Of a stretch of 64,000 bases of DNA, positions 45,601 through 57,573 are shown in pieces. The stretch's first letter is position 1. Each line of letters starts with the position of its first letter. This DNA comes from Oscheius sp. JU75 (Eukaryota > Nematoda > Chromadorea > Rhabditida > Rhabditidae). The translations under genes were made by a program, and so were the position numbers. The notes under the pieces are model-generated. The model was not told the origin of the DNA. It saw nothing but the letters and a program-made list of their open reading frames with translations, and did no database searches. The stretch covers positions 8,598,501-8,662,500 of the forward strand of contig JASJZC010000006.1 of NCBI GenBank assembly GCA_037178855.1. Direction: 5' to 3'.

Positions 45601-48600
45601 CCGACTGCGCTACACGGCAAAGGTGGTTCCTATTTCCGATAGATACATGATTCTGAGTAAAACCCACTAACTGCTGATTTCCCCCTAGGGAAAAAGTTGT
45701 TTACCTGTAGGCCTGTTGACACACTGCTTATGGACCTCAATTTTTCCTTCAGGACAGGAACATCTTCCATCTTGACAGCTCGATCCGCCAACACATATCT
45801 CACCGTTTGAGCAGGGGTAGCCCGGGTGGGAACGGAGTCTTTCCTGACAGCTGTTTCCAATCACCTATTCTTTTTCTCCATACTTTCAGAAGTTTGCCCT
45901 ACCATTTGTGTCGATCTGATGCATTCACATTTTCTAGTTGAAGAGTCACAAGAACTTCCTCCAGTGCATTCTTCCCCGCGGGAACAGGACTCTCCGGGCA
46001 GAGCTGAAATTCTACGGTACGAAACATATATTGTTTCTGTCTCTGTGTCTCTGTTACTTTTCCTTAGAATGACCCTTACCAGTCCGATGATCCACACAAA
46101 TGTTGTTCCATGGGGTCTGTCCGAGCGGACAGACACAGATTCCAGCAACACAGATACTTCCTCCGCCACAGGCGACTCCGACTCGTACACAGGCTCCGCC
46201 GATGTCAACTAAGGATGATACCCTTTGGGGGAAAGAAAGAAAAAGAAACTAAGAGTCATGCAAAGGATCATGCCGTTAATATTGACCGATTGGTTTAGTA
46301 GTCGCTGTGACGAGGCTGTTGAACTGTCTCTGAACCTGATTCGTTTGGGAAAGAGACGGTCTTACCAGTGGTTCATGTCTTGAGTAGACTGATTGTCTTC
46401 GGGTCCAGAGATTGCGACAGGTCCCGTCGGAGAGCTCCCCAAACAGGCAGCGACATCTGTAATGACAGTACTACTTTATATGATCAAGGGAGCGGTAGGA
46501 CGGTTAACTGAAGCGTACCAACTCTTAATGGTAGTCTTCGAAACGCAGCGAGATTCAAAACCATATTGGCATCTATGAATGAGAGTTGGTGCGCAGTCGG
46601 GTGGTGCGAAAGTATGGTAATCCAGAGCGCGCCAACTCCTAACCATAGGCTCCGATACGCAGGTAGGTTCGTAATCAGCTACACATCGACGTCTATGGCT
46701 AAGAGTTGGTTCCCAGCGTTTGGTGCCTTTCGGGAAGTTTCGAACGCCAATGCTGCACACCAACTCTTGTTCACGAGTATCGATACGATTGAGCTGTTAT
46801 GTCGTCAGAGTTGGTGCTCCCTGCGCAGCATTGGGGCCTTCTGGGAAATGTCTGTACTTACTTCATTAGGACACAGACTCTCCCATCGCTACAGTCTCCA
46901 TCATAGCTGCACATTGATTCCTGAGGAGCCAGAGCAAATCTCGTCGGTGGAATACAGAGACTCCCGACCAGAACCGTACTGGCCGGACAGGCACACTGAT
47001 TCCGAGTCCGGTCACAGTATGCCCCTCCAGGACAGTTGAAGCTGGCATCGCACTGCCCAAGTGTCCCGGCCGTGGATTGACAGCTTCCTTGGAAGTTGAC
47101 AGAGCCGAGTGGACAGACACAGACACCGCTCTGACAGTTGGAGCCGCCGACACAGGCTTCTCCTCCGGAGCAGGACTGCCCGGGGTTGGCTGAGGCGAAA
47201 GCAAGGCAGGCGCCATTCGATGGTCGGGTGTTCGAAGGGCAGGTACAGATGTTGGAGATGCAGGAGCTGCCACCGACACAGACCTCTCCATTGGCACAAC
47301 TAGACAGGGGAGCTACTTGTGTGGCTGCCCGGCACAGTCCACCGGAGGCAATGAGGCCGGCAGGACATTGACAGGTTCCGTCAATGCAGACGGCCATTCC
47401 TAGGATGGGAAGGGTTTGAGCGGTAGGCCAAACATCAAGAAACATCATCGGAATCAGCAGAAAATTCTGGTTTAGGAACTCTTCCCGTACCCTCTTGGTA
47501 ACTAGAGCTCATCACACGTTCAAAATTCTTGCCCCCATCTCCATGACCAAGCGGTTTAAGCATTCGTTTGATGTCGAGAGGGTCCGGGATTCGGATCCCC
47601 TCAAAAAAAAAACTTAGTTTCTTCTTTCAAATTAGATTTTTGCTGATTCCGGTAGATTTTTGACATCATTTCAACCTACCTGTACATGGCATGTTGGCGT
47701 TACACGGAGCTCCAGCTCTCGAGGCTTGAATGGCTGTACATTTGTTCTGATCGGCATAGGTCCCAAACGGACATTGACAGACGCCCCCGGTACAGATGGA
47801 CTCTCCGAGACAGCGCTCATTACCGGTTGGACATGGACTTCCTGGGGGGACGGCTGCCGGGATCTGACAGCGTCCATCCACCGGCGACTGGTTGATGGGA
47901 CAGGCACATGTCCCTCCGAGACAGGTCGAGCCTCCGCCACAGGTTACGGATGGGTTACAGGGACTGTTAGGAGGAACTGACGGGGGTAAGGGTTAGTAGG
48001 AAGGAGCAATTCTGTCTTTTTGTCTCTCTTTCTCTATGTCCCTCTGTTTGTCTGTCTGTCTCTCTCTCTCTGACTCTCTCTCTCTCACTGTATTTCTGTC
48101 TGTCTCTCTGTACTTCTGTCCTTCTCTCTCTCTCTTTCTTTTTCTCTTCGTCGCTGTCTCTTTGTCTCTCACCTGTGGTCGGGGTCAGACAGACTCCATT
48201 CACGATTTGTCGTCCGGCCGGACAGGTGCAGTTGCCGTTGGAACAGAAGGATCCACCACTACATTGCTGCCCATCGCCGCAGATTCCACCCGGTGGGGAT
48301 TCCACTAAAGTTTTGTCACTTGCCGCAAAGTCAAATCTTACAGTATACACAGACAGATCCGCGAGGGATCATGCCTCGGGGACAGACGCAGCTCCCACTC
48401 TGGCAACTAGCACCACCCATACATTGGGCGTTGACACTGCACAGGGCTCCCGGTCCGACCTGGTCCAGACACTCTCCTTCGAACTCGACCTGATTATTAC
48501 GACATCCGGGCGAGCAGACACCCTTATTGTTGACAATGTAGCCGATTGGACACTGCTGCGTACATTTCGTACCCGAGTAGACCTGAGTCAATAAATACTG

Positions 48601-51600
48601 GTGAACGAATGGAATGTACCATTCCTGAGGGACAGCGACAGGCATTCCGGTCACAGATCATGCCTGGATTGATAGCGTGGCATTGGGACGAGTAGAGACA
48701 CTGGTTTCCTGGTTTGACGGCTAAAGAGTGTTTTTGTAGCGGTTAGGAAAGTTGTCACACGGTGAAGTATCATCTGGTTTACTATACTTTCGACTTTGAA
48801 ACGCCCTACTCAAATAGAAGAAAAGAGACAACATACTTGGTAGACATTGTCCAGTAACTCCAGAATATGCCTCCCCGGCTGAACAGTTTCTTCCACAGGT
48901 GCCATCGATAGCGATGGGGAAACTCTGGGGACAAGTACAGGTCTGAAGGAAGCAGGTGGCGTCCGGATATGCCTGTGTGCACTGCAGACTATGGGAACAG
49001 CCTCTGCCTCCGGGAGGGAGAACTAAAGTATTCTTTTCTCTGCCTCGCTGTCTCTCTGTATCTCTGTCACTGTGTCACTTTGTCTCGCTGTCTCTTTGTC
49101 TTTTTGATAGTTTAACTCGTCGCACAAACCCTCTTTGCATTCTCCCAGTTCCTGAATCCAAATGTAGCCCCTCCGAGGACATTCGGTATTGACGAAGGTG
49201 CATCCACCTCCAGTCCCAGCCTGTTTCATCCCGTAGACACATTCACATTTCAGACGGAGACAGAAAGCTCCTGGTTCCGAGGCTGCACACTGCTGCGAGT
49301 ACTGACAAGGCTCTCCCGGCTGTTGAACTGAAAGATTTTGGGATGAGTCATACTCGGATGTCAGTCATCTTTCGACAACTGTCTCTCTCTTTCACCTGTC
49401 ATGCATGATCCGGCCTCCGTCACGTAAGTCTGTCCAGTTGCACATGATCCGGCTGGTTGAATGGCTGAAACGGAGATTTAGAAAGAAAACAGTGTCTGTC
49501 ACTGTATCTGTCTTTCTGTCTCTATGCCTCTCTGTATCTCACCTTTTCCCGAGGAAATACATGTCGATCCGGCATTCAGAGCGCCGGGAATACAACGACA
49601 AACACCATCACAAAATGCCAAGGGATAGCCAGAGCAGTCGGCATCGGCAGAGCAGATGGCGTCCGGGGAAAGACCCCCAGCTTGGTTTGAAGGCTGCTGG
49701 TAGCGTCGTCGACTGAAAAAGTTGCCCGACGAGCGACGAATATTGTCTGAGAGAATGACGTTGGTCGAGTGGAAAGCTGAAAAAGGTTTAGCTCAAGAGA
49801 ATAAAGCAAATGTGAAAGTCTTACCATAGCAGAGGACCCAAAATATTAGCATGCTGCTGCTGGCCTGCTCGCAAAGACAACTGTCAAGCAAAATACGCAA
49901 AGGAGGGGAGACAGAGGGGAAGTGAGAGTTTCGGAAAGAAAATTGCTGTGGTTCTACGAATTTGACTTCTGTGGCAATGACAGTGACCATACTTTTTCTC
50001 ATGTCCAGTGCTAACGGTAAAATAGCTGAAAGCAACCTACCCGGAATGCAGGTTCCTCCTACTGCATCCATTCCAACCGGACAGACACAGACTCTCTGAA
50101 CCGAGCAGTCCGATCCAGGGAAGCCCTTGTTGCACTGCAGCGAGTCCTCACACCCAAACTGTCCGGGGTAGACGACTGAAAGAGAAGAATCAAAAAGTAG
50201 CCGACTACAGTTACTTGCCGCTTACCCTAAGAGATATCAAACAAACTGGAGAGGGTCACCCAAATAGGTAAGGGGGGCTTAAGCACCGGCTGCCAACATA
50301 AACACTTGGGGAGAGATAACTCACCGGGACGGCAGCGCTTGTCAATCTCGACGAAGGTAGCGAGACACATACAGACGGAATATGATGAGCAGTACTCGCC
50401 GTGTTCGCGGCAGTCGCCTCCGCCTCGACATGTCTTCCCGAGAGAACTACCTGAACTTGCTTTTATGTGTATCTGACTCATTCTGTAAGTACCCCCATAC
50501 CGTGAGAGGGGAATATCCGGATCAGGACTGAGTTTATTCAGCTGCGATGTTGTGTGGCGTGGCGGTCACGGCCCTACATGCCTCGAGGGCAATTATACTA
50601 TACTGATCTAACGGTACAGTCAAGCAAGGTCTGTGAAGTTTTCTTACCGCCAGTAAAAAAGGAAGTTAGCCGTAAAATTTTTCTTTAGAGGCTTACCTTT
50701 ACAACTGGCGTATGATGTTTGTCTGTAACACATGTCAACTCTAATCTGGCATAACACTTGACAATGTTTGTAGCCTTTTCTGTCAAGTATTATCCTAGGT
50801 TATAATTGGCAAATCGTTTCAGGAGAGTTCAAGTTACAAAAGGAGTACTGACAGAGAGTCGCTCCGTCAAGAGCGTACGACTGGTGAACTTCTTCTATCG
50901 AAAACTAATAGAATTTCTCTTTGCAAAACTACCAATGGTTAATTACATTAGGAGGATTTGAATACCTCGAGAGGATTCGGACTTTGCCCTCGTGGCTCAG
51001 TCGGTTAGCGTCCAAACTACAGAACTAAAGATGTCGGGTTCGATTGCTAGAATGATGAACCATTTGTCTCTGTTCGTGAACCTCGGGGAAACGAAGGTTG
51101 AACATAAAACAAATGTTCTGTGAGGACCAACTAATTGACAGAATCGGAAAATTTTGGAACCGGAACGTGAAGGAACAAAAACGGAACCTGTCAATGTCCT
51201 GCCGGCCTCATTGCCTCCGGTGGACTGTGCCGGGCAGCCACACAAGTAGCTCCCCTGTCTAGTTGTGCCAATGAAGAGGTCTGTGTCGGTGGCAGTTCCT
51301 GCATCTTCAGGCTACTTATAAAAAGGGTTTTTCCTGGCACGACCCGTTTAGCCCTCAAACATGGAATACTCATCCAAGGTTTTGGTGGAAAGACTGCCTC
51401 ATTTTGGTTTGAACTAGAGACCCGTCAAGAAAACAAATTGATTACGGTAGTCACAGTTTTTTTTTATTGAACACCGTATTTGTTCTCAGTCCCTAAACTA
51501 GAGCTGTTCTTTCTAGTCCCCGAACAAAGCTCTAAATGCGGAACTCTTTGTTCCTCCTATTTGGACAGCACATTTCGAAAAAATCAATCGACTCACTTTG

Positions 51601-51832
51601 ATTTTTATCAGTAATACAGCTGCCATTGGCGAATCTATAGAAGTTGGCACAGAGACACCTGCCCTCGATGCACTCGGAATTGTTCCGTTGGCATGGCCTC
51701 GTGCCTTGGAGACAGTCTCCTCCAACTTCACCCGGCTGGATCAGAGCCGTCGTGCCTCCTGAGAAAAAAATGACCTGGGATAGGAAAAGTGCCGATACCG
51801 ATTAGGAGGAACACGAGAAAGGTGGCGGTCAT
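32114..51832 (-). CDS. Giant secreted EB-module protein with C-terminal polysaccharide deacetylase domain
   Basis: I read this as a single gene of about 19.7 kb with dozens of small exons. The start at 51832 gives a signal peptide ([13 protein letters not shown] after removing a 40-nt intron) followed by Cys modules. EB-type modules (repeated patterns such as CxxxxxCxGGSxCxxGxCxCPxG) continue to about 33650, with two Thr/Ser-rich mucin-like segments (about 42500-42760 and 43310-43440) and a basic KRKKR stretch near 41630 that could be a convertase site. The C-terminus is a NodB-type deacetylase domain. The same module-plus-deacetylase layout is known in nematodes (for example C. elegans F48E3.8). 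A role in cuticle or chitin matrix is inferred. No intergenic-looking gap or second signal peptide is evident, but the 1.1-kb intron 50460-51590 and the 38.04-38.65 kb gap are places where the model could split. It is divergent from the KGB-like kinase. Confidence 0.75.
33960..34080. repeat. GAGACA-rich polypurine tract in an EB-gene intron
   Basis: Imperfect GAGAGACA/GAGACAGA units, for example from 33985. It is one of many; others are at 29330-29405, 45270-45345 and 48010-48170. Confidence 0.75.
35305..35840 (+). repeat. tRNA-like sequence interrupted by an inverted-repeat element
   Basis: The left flank TTGGCGCAATGGATA and the right flank AAGCGCACCGACTGTG, then CTCGGGTTCCGTTCG, read together as a tRNA-like sequence closest to arginine tRNA box A and box B. 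The insertion lies at 35323-35789, exactly after the D-loop GGATA. Confidence 0.7.
35323..35789. mobile_element. MITE-like element with terminal inverted repeats inside a tRNA-like D-loop
   Basis: The 5' end TAGTCTATTTCCAAC...TCCAGCGGCAC is the near-perfect reverse complement of the 3' end GTGCCGCTGGACGTTGGAAA...GACTA, with TA on both sides as a target duplication. About 467 bases, no coding capacity. An internal motif AAATTTGTTGTCAAGTAGGT is shared with the element at 52742-53178. Confidence 0.8.
36484..36565. repeat. GCGCACCAACTC palindromic repeat, EB-gene intron
   Basis: Left arm CTGCGCACCAACTC, then GGCTTTGATACGCA; the right arm is a degraded AAAAGTTGGCGCGC. Part of a dispersed intronic family. 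Confidence 0.6.
37662..37760. repeat. GCGCACCAACTC palindromic repeat (best copy)
   Basis: The left arm GCGCGCCAACTCTCAACC, then GGCTTCGATACGCA, is matched by the right arm TGCGTAGCGAAG, then GGCTAAGAGTTGGTGCGC (with small changes). It is about 95 bases and could fold into one long hairpin. Confidence 0.75.
38440..38512. repeat. AACTTGGCTGAGTAT dispersed repeat
   Basis: CCAAAACTTGGCTGAGTATC, then GTGCTAAACGGATC, recurs at 52072-52125 and inverted at 51325-51400. All three copies are non-coding. Confidence 0.6.
39402..39486 (+). repeat. tRNA-like sequence containing an arm of the palindromic repeat
   Basis: ATGGCGCAGTCGGTAAGAGC and GGGTTCGATTCTCGG are box A and B, but the middle carries CAGCTGCGTAGCGAAGCT and ATGGCTAAG, the right arm of the GCGCACCAACTC palindrome. 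It links the two repeat classes. Confidence 0.55.
40065..40130. repeat. CTGCAAAGTTGTAG-type hairpin, EB-gene intron
   Basis: ATGTTTTACAAAGTTATAGT, then the linker CCTTGATCCG, then CTCTACAACTTTGCAAAACA. A more degraded copy lies at 39830-39895. Confidence 0.7.
41925..42000. repeat. GCGCACCAACTC palindromic repeat with internal GAGACA tract
   Basis: GGCGCGCACCAACTCTTAC and TAAGAGTTGGTGCGCAG flank an AGAGACA-rich spacer. A diverged relative is at 42388-42455. Confidence 0.65.
42490..42770 (-). other. Thr/Ser-rich mucin-like segment of the EB protein
   Basis: The exon encodes runs such as [20 protein letters not shown] flanked by basic residues, a likely O-glycosylated spacer between Cys modules. 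A second one at 43310-43440 encodes [20 protein letters not shown]. Confidence 0.7.
45550..45621 (-). repeat. tRNA-like sequence (degenerate), EB-gene intron
   Basis: On the minus strand GTAGCGCAGTCGGTTAGGGC and GGGTCCGATCCCC. The anticodon and acceptor arms do not pair properly. Confidence 0.6.
46505..46835. repeat. Cluster of three GCGCACCAACTC palindromes in one intron
   Basis: Successive units with arms CGTACCAACTCTTAATGG / GAGAGTTGGTGCGCAG, GCGCGCCAACTCCTAACC / GGCTAAGAGTTGG, and GCACACCAACTC / CAGAGTTGGTGC. They are about 90-110 bases each and spaced in tandem. Confidence 0.75.
47540..47602 (+). repeat. tRNA-like sequence (degenerate)
   Basis: GACCAAGCGGTTTAAGC at box A resembles a leucine/serine-type D-arm, and GGGATTCGGATCCCC is a paired T-arm. 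No acceptor stem. Confidence 0.55.
50985..51050 (+). repeat. tRNA-like sequence (degenerate)
   Basis: CGTGGCTCAGTCGGTTAGCG, then GTCGGGTTCGATTGC. It lies in the first long intron of the EB gene. Confidence 0.6.
51180..51305 (+). repeat. Inverted partial copy of an EB exon inside another intron of the same gene
   Basis: The plus strand here reads like the sense strand of the coding segment at 47257-47382 (CGGAACCTGTCAATGTCCTG through GCAGTTCCTGCATC) with about two substitutions over roughly 125 bases. Because the gene runs on the minus strand, this copy is antisense to it. It sits in the 50460-51590 intron, about 3.8 kb from its source. Confidence 0.9.
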
Positions 51833-52483
51833 CAGGCTGAACGATGCGACTGGCGAGTAAAGGCGGGTCAGGCAAACATGAGCCGAGCCGTAGCAGCAGC
51901 CTTATTTGGGCACCTAAAACAACAGAAGGGCAACAAGTCGCGGGAGGAAAGAGATACACTTCGCGCGCTATTTCGGGATCATATAGTTCCAGAAAAAAGA
52001 TACAGAGAGACCAAGAAACAGAGACAGAGAGACAGAAAGACAGAAAGACAGTGAGTGAGGCGGTACTTTAACCAAAACTTGGCTGAGTATTCAATGCTTG
52101 GGTGCTAAACGGGTCGTGTCACGAGAAGGTCTGTTGCTTCCGGGGATTCGCTTCCCTACAGCTGATGACTGTCCCCTCTCTCAATCCTCTCTACTTTCAA
52201 CCCCCACCCCCACACAGACACAGCTTCGATTGATTCCCGCCCTTATCAGAAATGTCCGCAGTCTTCGTCATTCCTTTCTTTCTCCGTTTCTTTGTTGTTT
52301 CGAGCCGATTAAAGCAATAGTCTATTGCCAGTTTTCTCGCCTTTTTATATAGATGCATGGTATTTCAATCCACGTTTTGATGATTTCTATTTGCACTCTA
52401 AAGTCAACAAACAGCGAGTAAAGCGAGAGAGAGCCTGTGTCTTCTTATCACCTCAATATTCATCATTTCCCCCTTTTTTCAGA
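51833..52483. other. Divergent upstream region of the EB gene and the KGB-like kinase
   Basis: Contains a polypurine tract (52005-52055) and the dispersed repeat copy at 52072-52125. It presumably includes both promoters; no clear core element was seen. Confidence 0.5.
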
Positions 52484-55152
<2,669 letters not shown>

Positions 55153-55960
55153 CAATAAAGAGAGAGTCGTTTGAACACGCGTGTGTGACCCCCGGACGTA
55201 TCAGCTGAGAGACCAGAGTACACGGGTCGGGTCGCCTCACTTTTCCCCTATTGCACTTTCACGTCTCTTTGTTACAGCGACAGGCTTCTGTCTGACCAGG
55301 ACTGCTTCGCTACTTTAGCTTACGCCATCTTGTGAAAAGATTCAGCTTTTTTTTCTCTCGAATGGACGTGGGGAAAGGGGGCTGTCAATTCAGTTCAAAT
55401 GTCCCGCCAGCCATATACTTCGCTCCGCGCTCTTGCCTTTGGTTATAGTGCCCACAACACAGCCCAAACTTTTGGACTGATACACCCGGACAAAAGAGTA
55501 CGGAAGAGACTTTTGGTGACGAGATAGTAATGCTACTGTTACTGACCACCTCTCTGTCTCTCTGTTCCTCTGTCTCTCTGTCTTTCTGTCTTATTGAGGT
55601 CCGAGTCATTATCACTTTTTTATGGAAAAAGGGACGGTTATAACCCAATACTTTGGTTTCTGCACAGAGACTTTGAACTTTTGGCTGTTAGACATCCCTG
55701 CTAATCGACCATACTCTTGTCCTGTGTCTATTAGTCTGTAGCAACCTTATCCGGTTCCTGGCAGCTATAGCTTACCGCTGTAATCTTTTCAAACAACTCG
55801 AAAACGCAACTTTTTGCCTTTCAATTTGGTTTTGGAACAAAGTTTTTGCAGAAAGCATTTCTTCGTAGACAGTAGAGTTCGCAGAGTCATTAGTGACAGT
55901 CGACAGTGCCATTGGATGGTCAGTAGTCTACTCACAATCTTCTAGCCGAGTCTGCTTCAG
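55153..55960. other. Intergenic region between KGB-like kinase and ADP/ATP carrier
   Basis: About 800 bases with a CTCTGTCTCT tract (55547-55590). I see no coding signal; the carrier promoter presumably lies toward the right. Confidence 0.5.
55154..55159 (+). terminator. Poly(A) signal of the KGB-like kinase
   Basis: AATAAA begins two bases after the TGA stop, implying a very short 3' UTR if used. Confidence 0.5.
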
Positions 55961-56954
55961 ATGCAGGAGGAGAAGCACGGAGGAGTGGGCAAATTCACGA
56001 CAGAGTTCTTCGCTGGCGGAGGCTCTGCTGCTTTGGCTCGTACGATCACTGCTCCAATCGACCGAGTCAAACTGCTCCTTCAGCTGCAACACGCCCAGCA
56101 GACGATAGCTGTCGACAAACGATACAATGGAATCGTCGACTGTTTCGTCAGAGTCTTCAAAGAGCAAGGCTTGCTGTCTTTCTTTCGAGGCAATGGGATT
56201 AACTGTCTGAGAATCGCTCCGCAACAGGCTTTCAACTTTGCTTTCAAGGTGAGAGAGAGAGAGACAGACAGACAAGCAGACTGAATGTTTCAGGACTCGT
56301 ACCAGAAGTTCTTCCTGTCAGGAGTGGACAAAGACAAGCAGTTTATGCGCTATTTTGCCGGCAATTTGCTCTCTGGCGGAATGGCCGGAGCCACGTCTCT
56401 CATGATCATCTACCCGCTCGACTTTGCCCGTACTCGACTGGCTACCGACATCGGAAAAGACCTTGTGAATCGCGAGTTCACTGGCTTCATCGATTGCACA
56501 AAGTGAGAAACACCCTTATTCGATTACAGAACTCAAATTCAGGAAGATTGTCAAGAGTGACGGTGTGAGCGGACTGTACAGAGGCTTTGGCAGTTCCGTC
56601 CAGGGCATCTTCATCTACCGTGGCTGCTACTTTGGTCTCTTCGACACAATCACTGGCACCATCGTGGACGACAAGAAGAAACTCAATTTCCTCGCCAACT
56701 GGGTCATCGGACAGTTTGTTGTCGTGAGCAGTGGCCTCGTCTGCTACCCGTGGGACACGGTCAGGAGGAGAATGATGATGCAGTCGGGCAGATCGGATAC
56801 CCTCTATAAGAACACGCTCGACTGCTGGAAGAGAGTCTACCTGGATGAGGGCGGCTTCAGAGCCTTCTACAAGGGAGCCCTCTCGAATGTCTTCCGAGGA
56901 ATGGGCTCGGCTCTGGTCTTTGCCTTCTATGCCGAAGTGAAGAAGGTCTTGTGA
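55961..56954 (+). CDS. Mitochondrial ADP/ATP carrier (adenine nucleotide translocase)
   Basis: Exchanges ADP for ATP across the inner mitochondrial membrane. Three exons: 55961-56248, 56294-56502 and 56543-56954. It shows the threefold carrier repeat with signatures PIDRVK, PLDFAR and PWDTVR, the family hallmark RRRMMM, and conserved strings [50 protein letters not shown] and [13 protein letters not shown]. About 300 residues, the normal size. The start at 55961 follows a CTTCAG acceptor-like site directly, which may be a trans-splice or 5' UTR splice acceptor. Confidence 0.96.
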
Positions 56955-57105
56955 AAATCTGAAGATTGATCTCGAAAGAATGACAAATGAAGATGTATTC
57001 CTGACGTCTCCTGCCTCATGTATCTCACTAGGGAAGGGTTGTTTTAAGAGCGGAGCTATCGTCGACAGTGAAAATGACTAACCCTCGAGGACATCATCCC
57101 TGGAT

Positions 57106-57573
57106 TTGGTTTTGGCCTCTCTCTCTTTCTTTCTGGTTTTAATTTTTTTCAACCCTGGTTTTGGCTCTCATTTTCTGCACACAAAGGATGACAGCAAGTT
57201 CACTATTTCCGACATTGTTGATCTTCACATTGCCGTTATTAAGGGAGATGTGAAACTGGTTCAATCGCTAATTGATAAAGGAGTTGATGTAAATGGCAAA
57301 GAAGCCGAGTTTAACTTCACTCCTTTACATCCTGCTGTCCGAAAAGGTCATGTTGATATGGCCAAGTTTCTCCTCCAACATGGAGCTTCGGTTACTTCAA
57401 CGGATAATGATGGGTGGACTCCTTTACATTTGGCTGCTCAAAATGATTGCGATGGGTGTGTGGTATTCCTGAAGATTCAAAAATTTCTGAAAAATTTCAA
57501 ACATTACCCTTTTCAGGTCGGTTTCTTCCCTCTCACCTACGTCGAGGAGCTTTCTGAAGAAGAGAGAGGCTGA
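57106..57573 (+). pseudogene. Truncated ankyrin-repeat copy related to the downstream kinase-ankyrin gene
   Basis: From about 57180 to 57455 this nearly repeats the start of the last exon of the kinase-ankyrin gene (DDSKFTISDIVDLHIAVIKG, VKLVQSLIDKGVDVN, HVDMAKFLLQHGASVTST). Upstream there is no kinase sequence, and after two and a half repeats it runs into unrelated sequence and a stop. The frame is open over 155 codons and starts with a hydrophobic stretch, so expression cannot be excluded, but a duplication remnant is the simpler reading. Confidence 0.65.

Noticed and set aside
50985..51050. Functional tRNA gene
   Set aside because: Box A and B are good but the ends cannot form a seven-base acceptor stem and the anticodon arm is poor. 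The same failure applies to the other tRNA-like sites I folded by eye.
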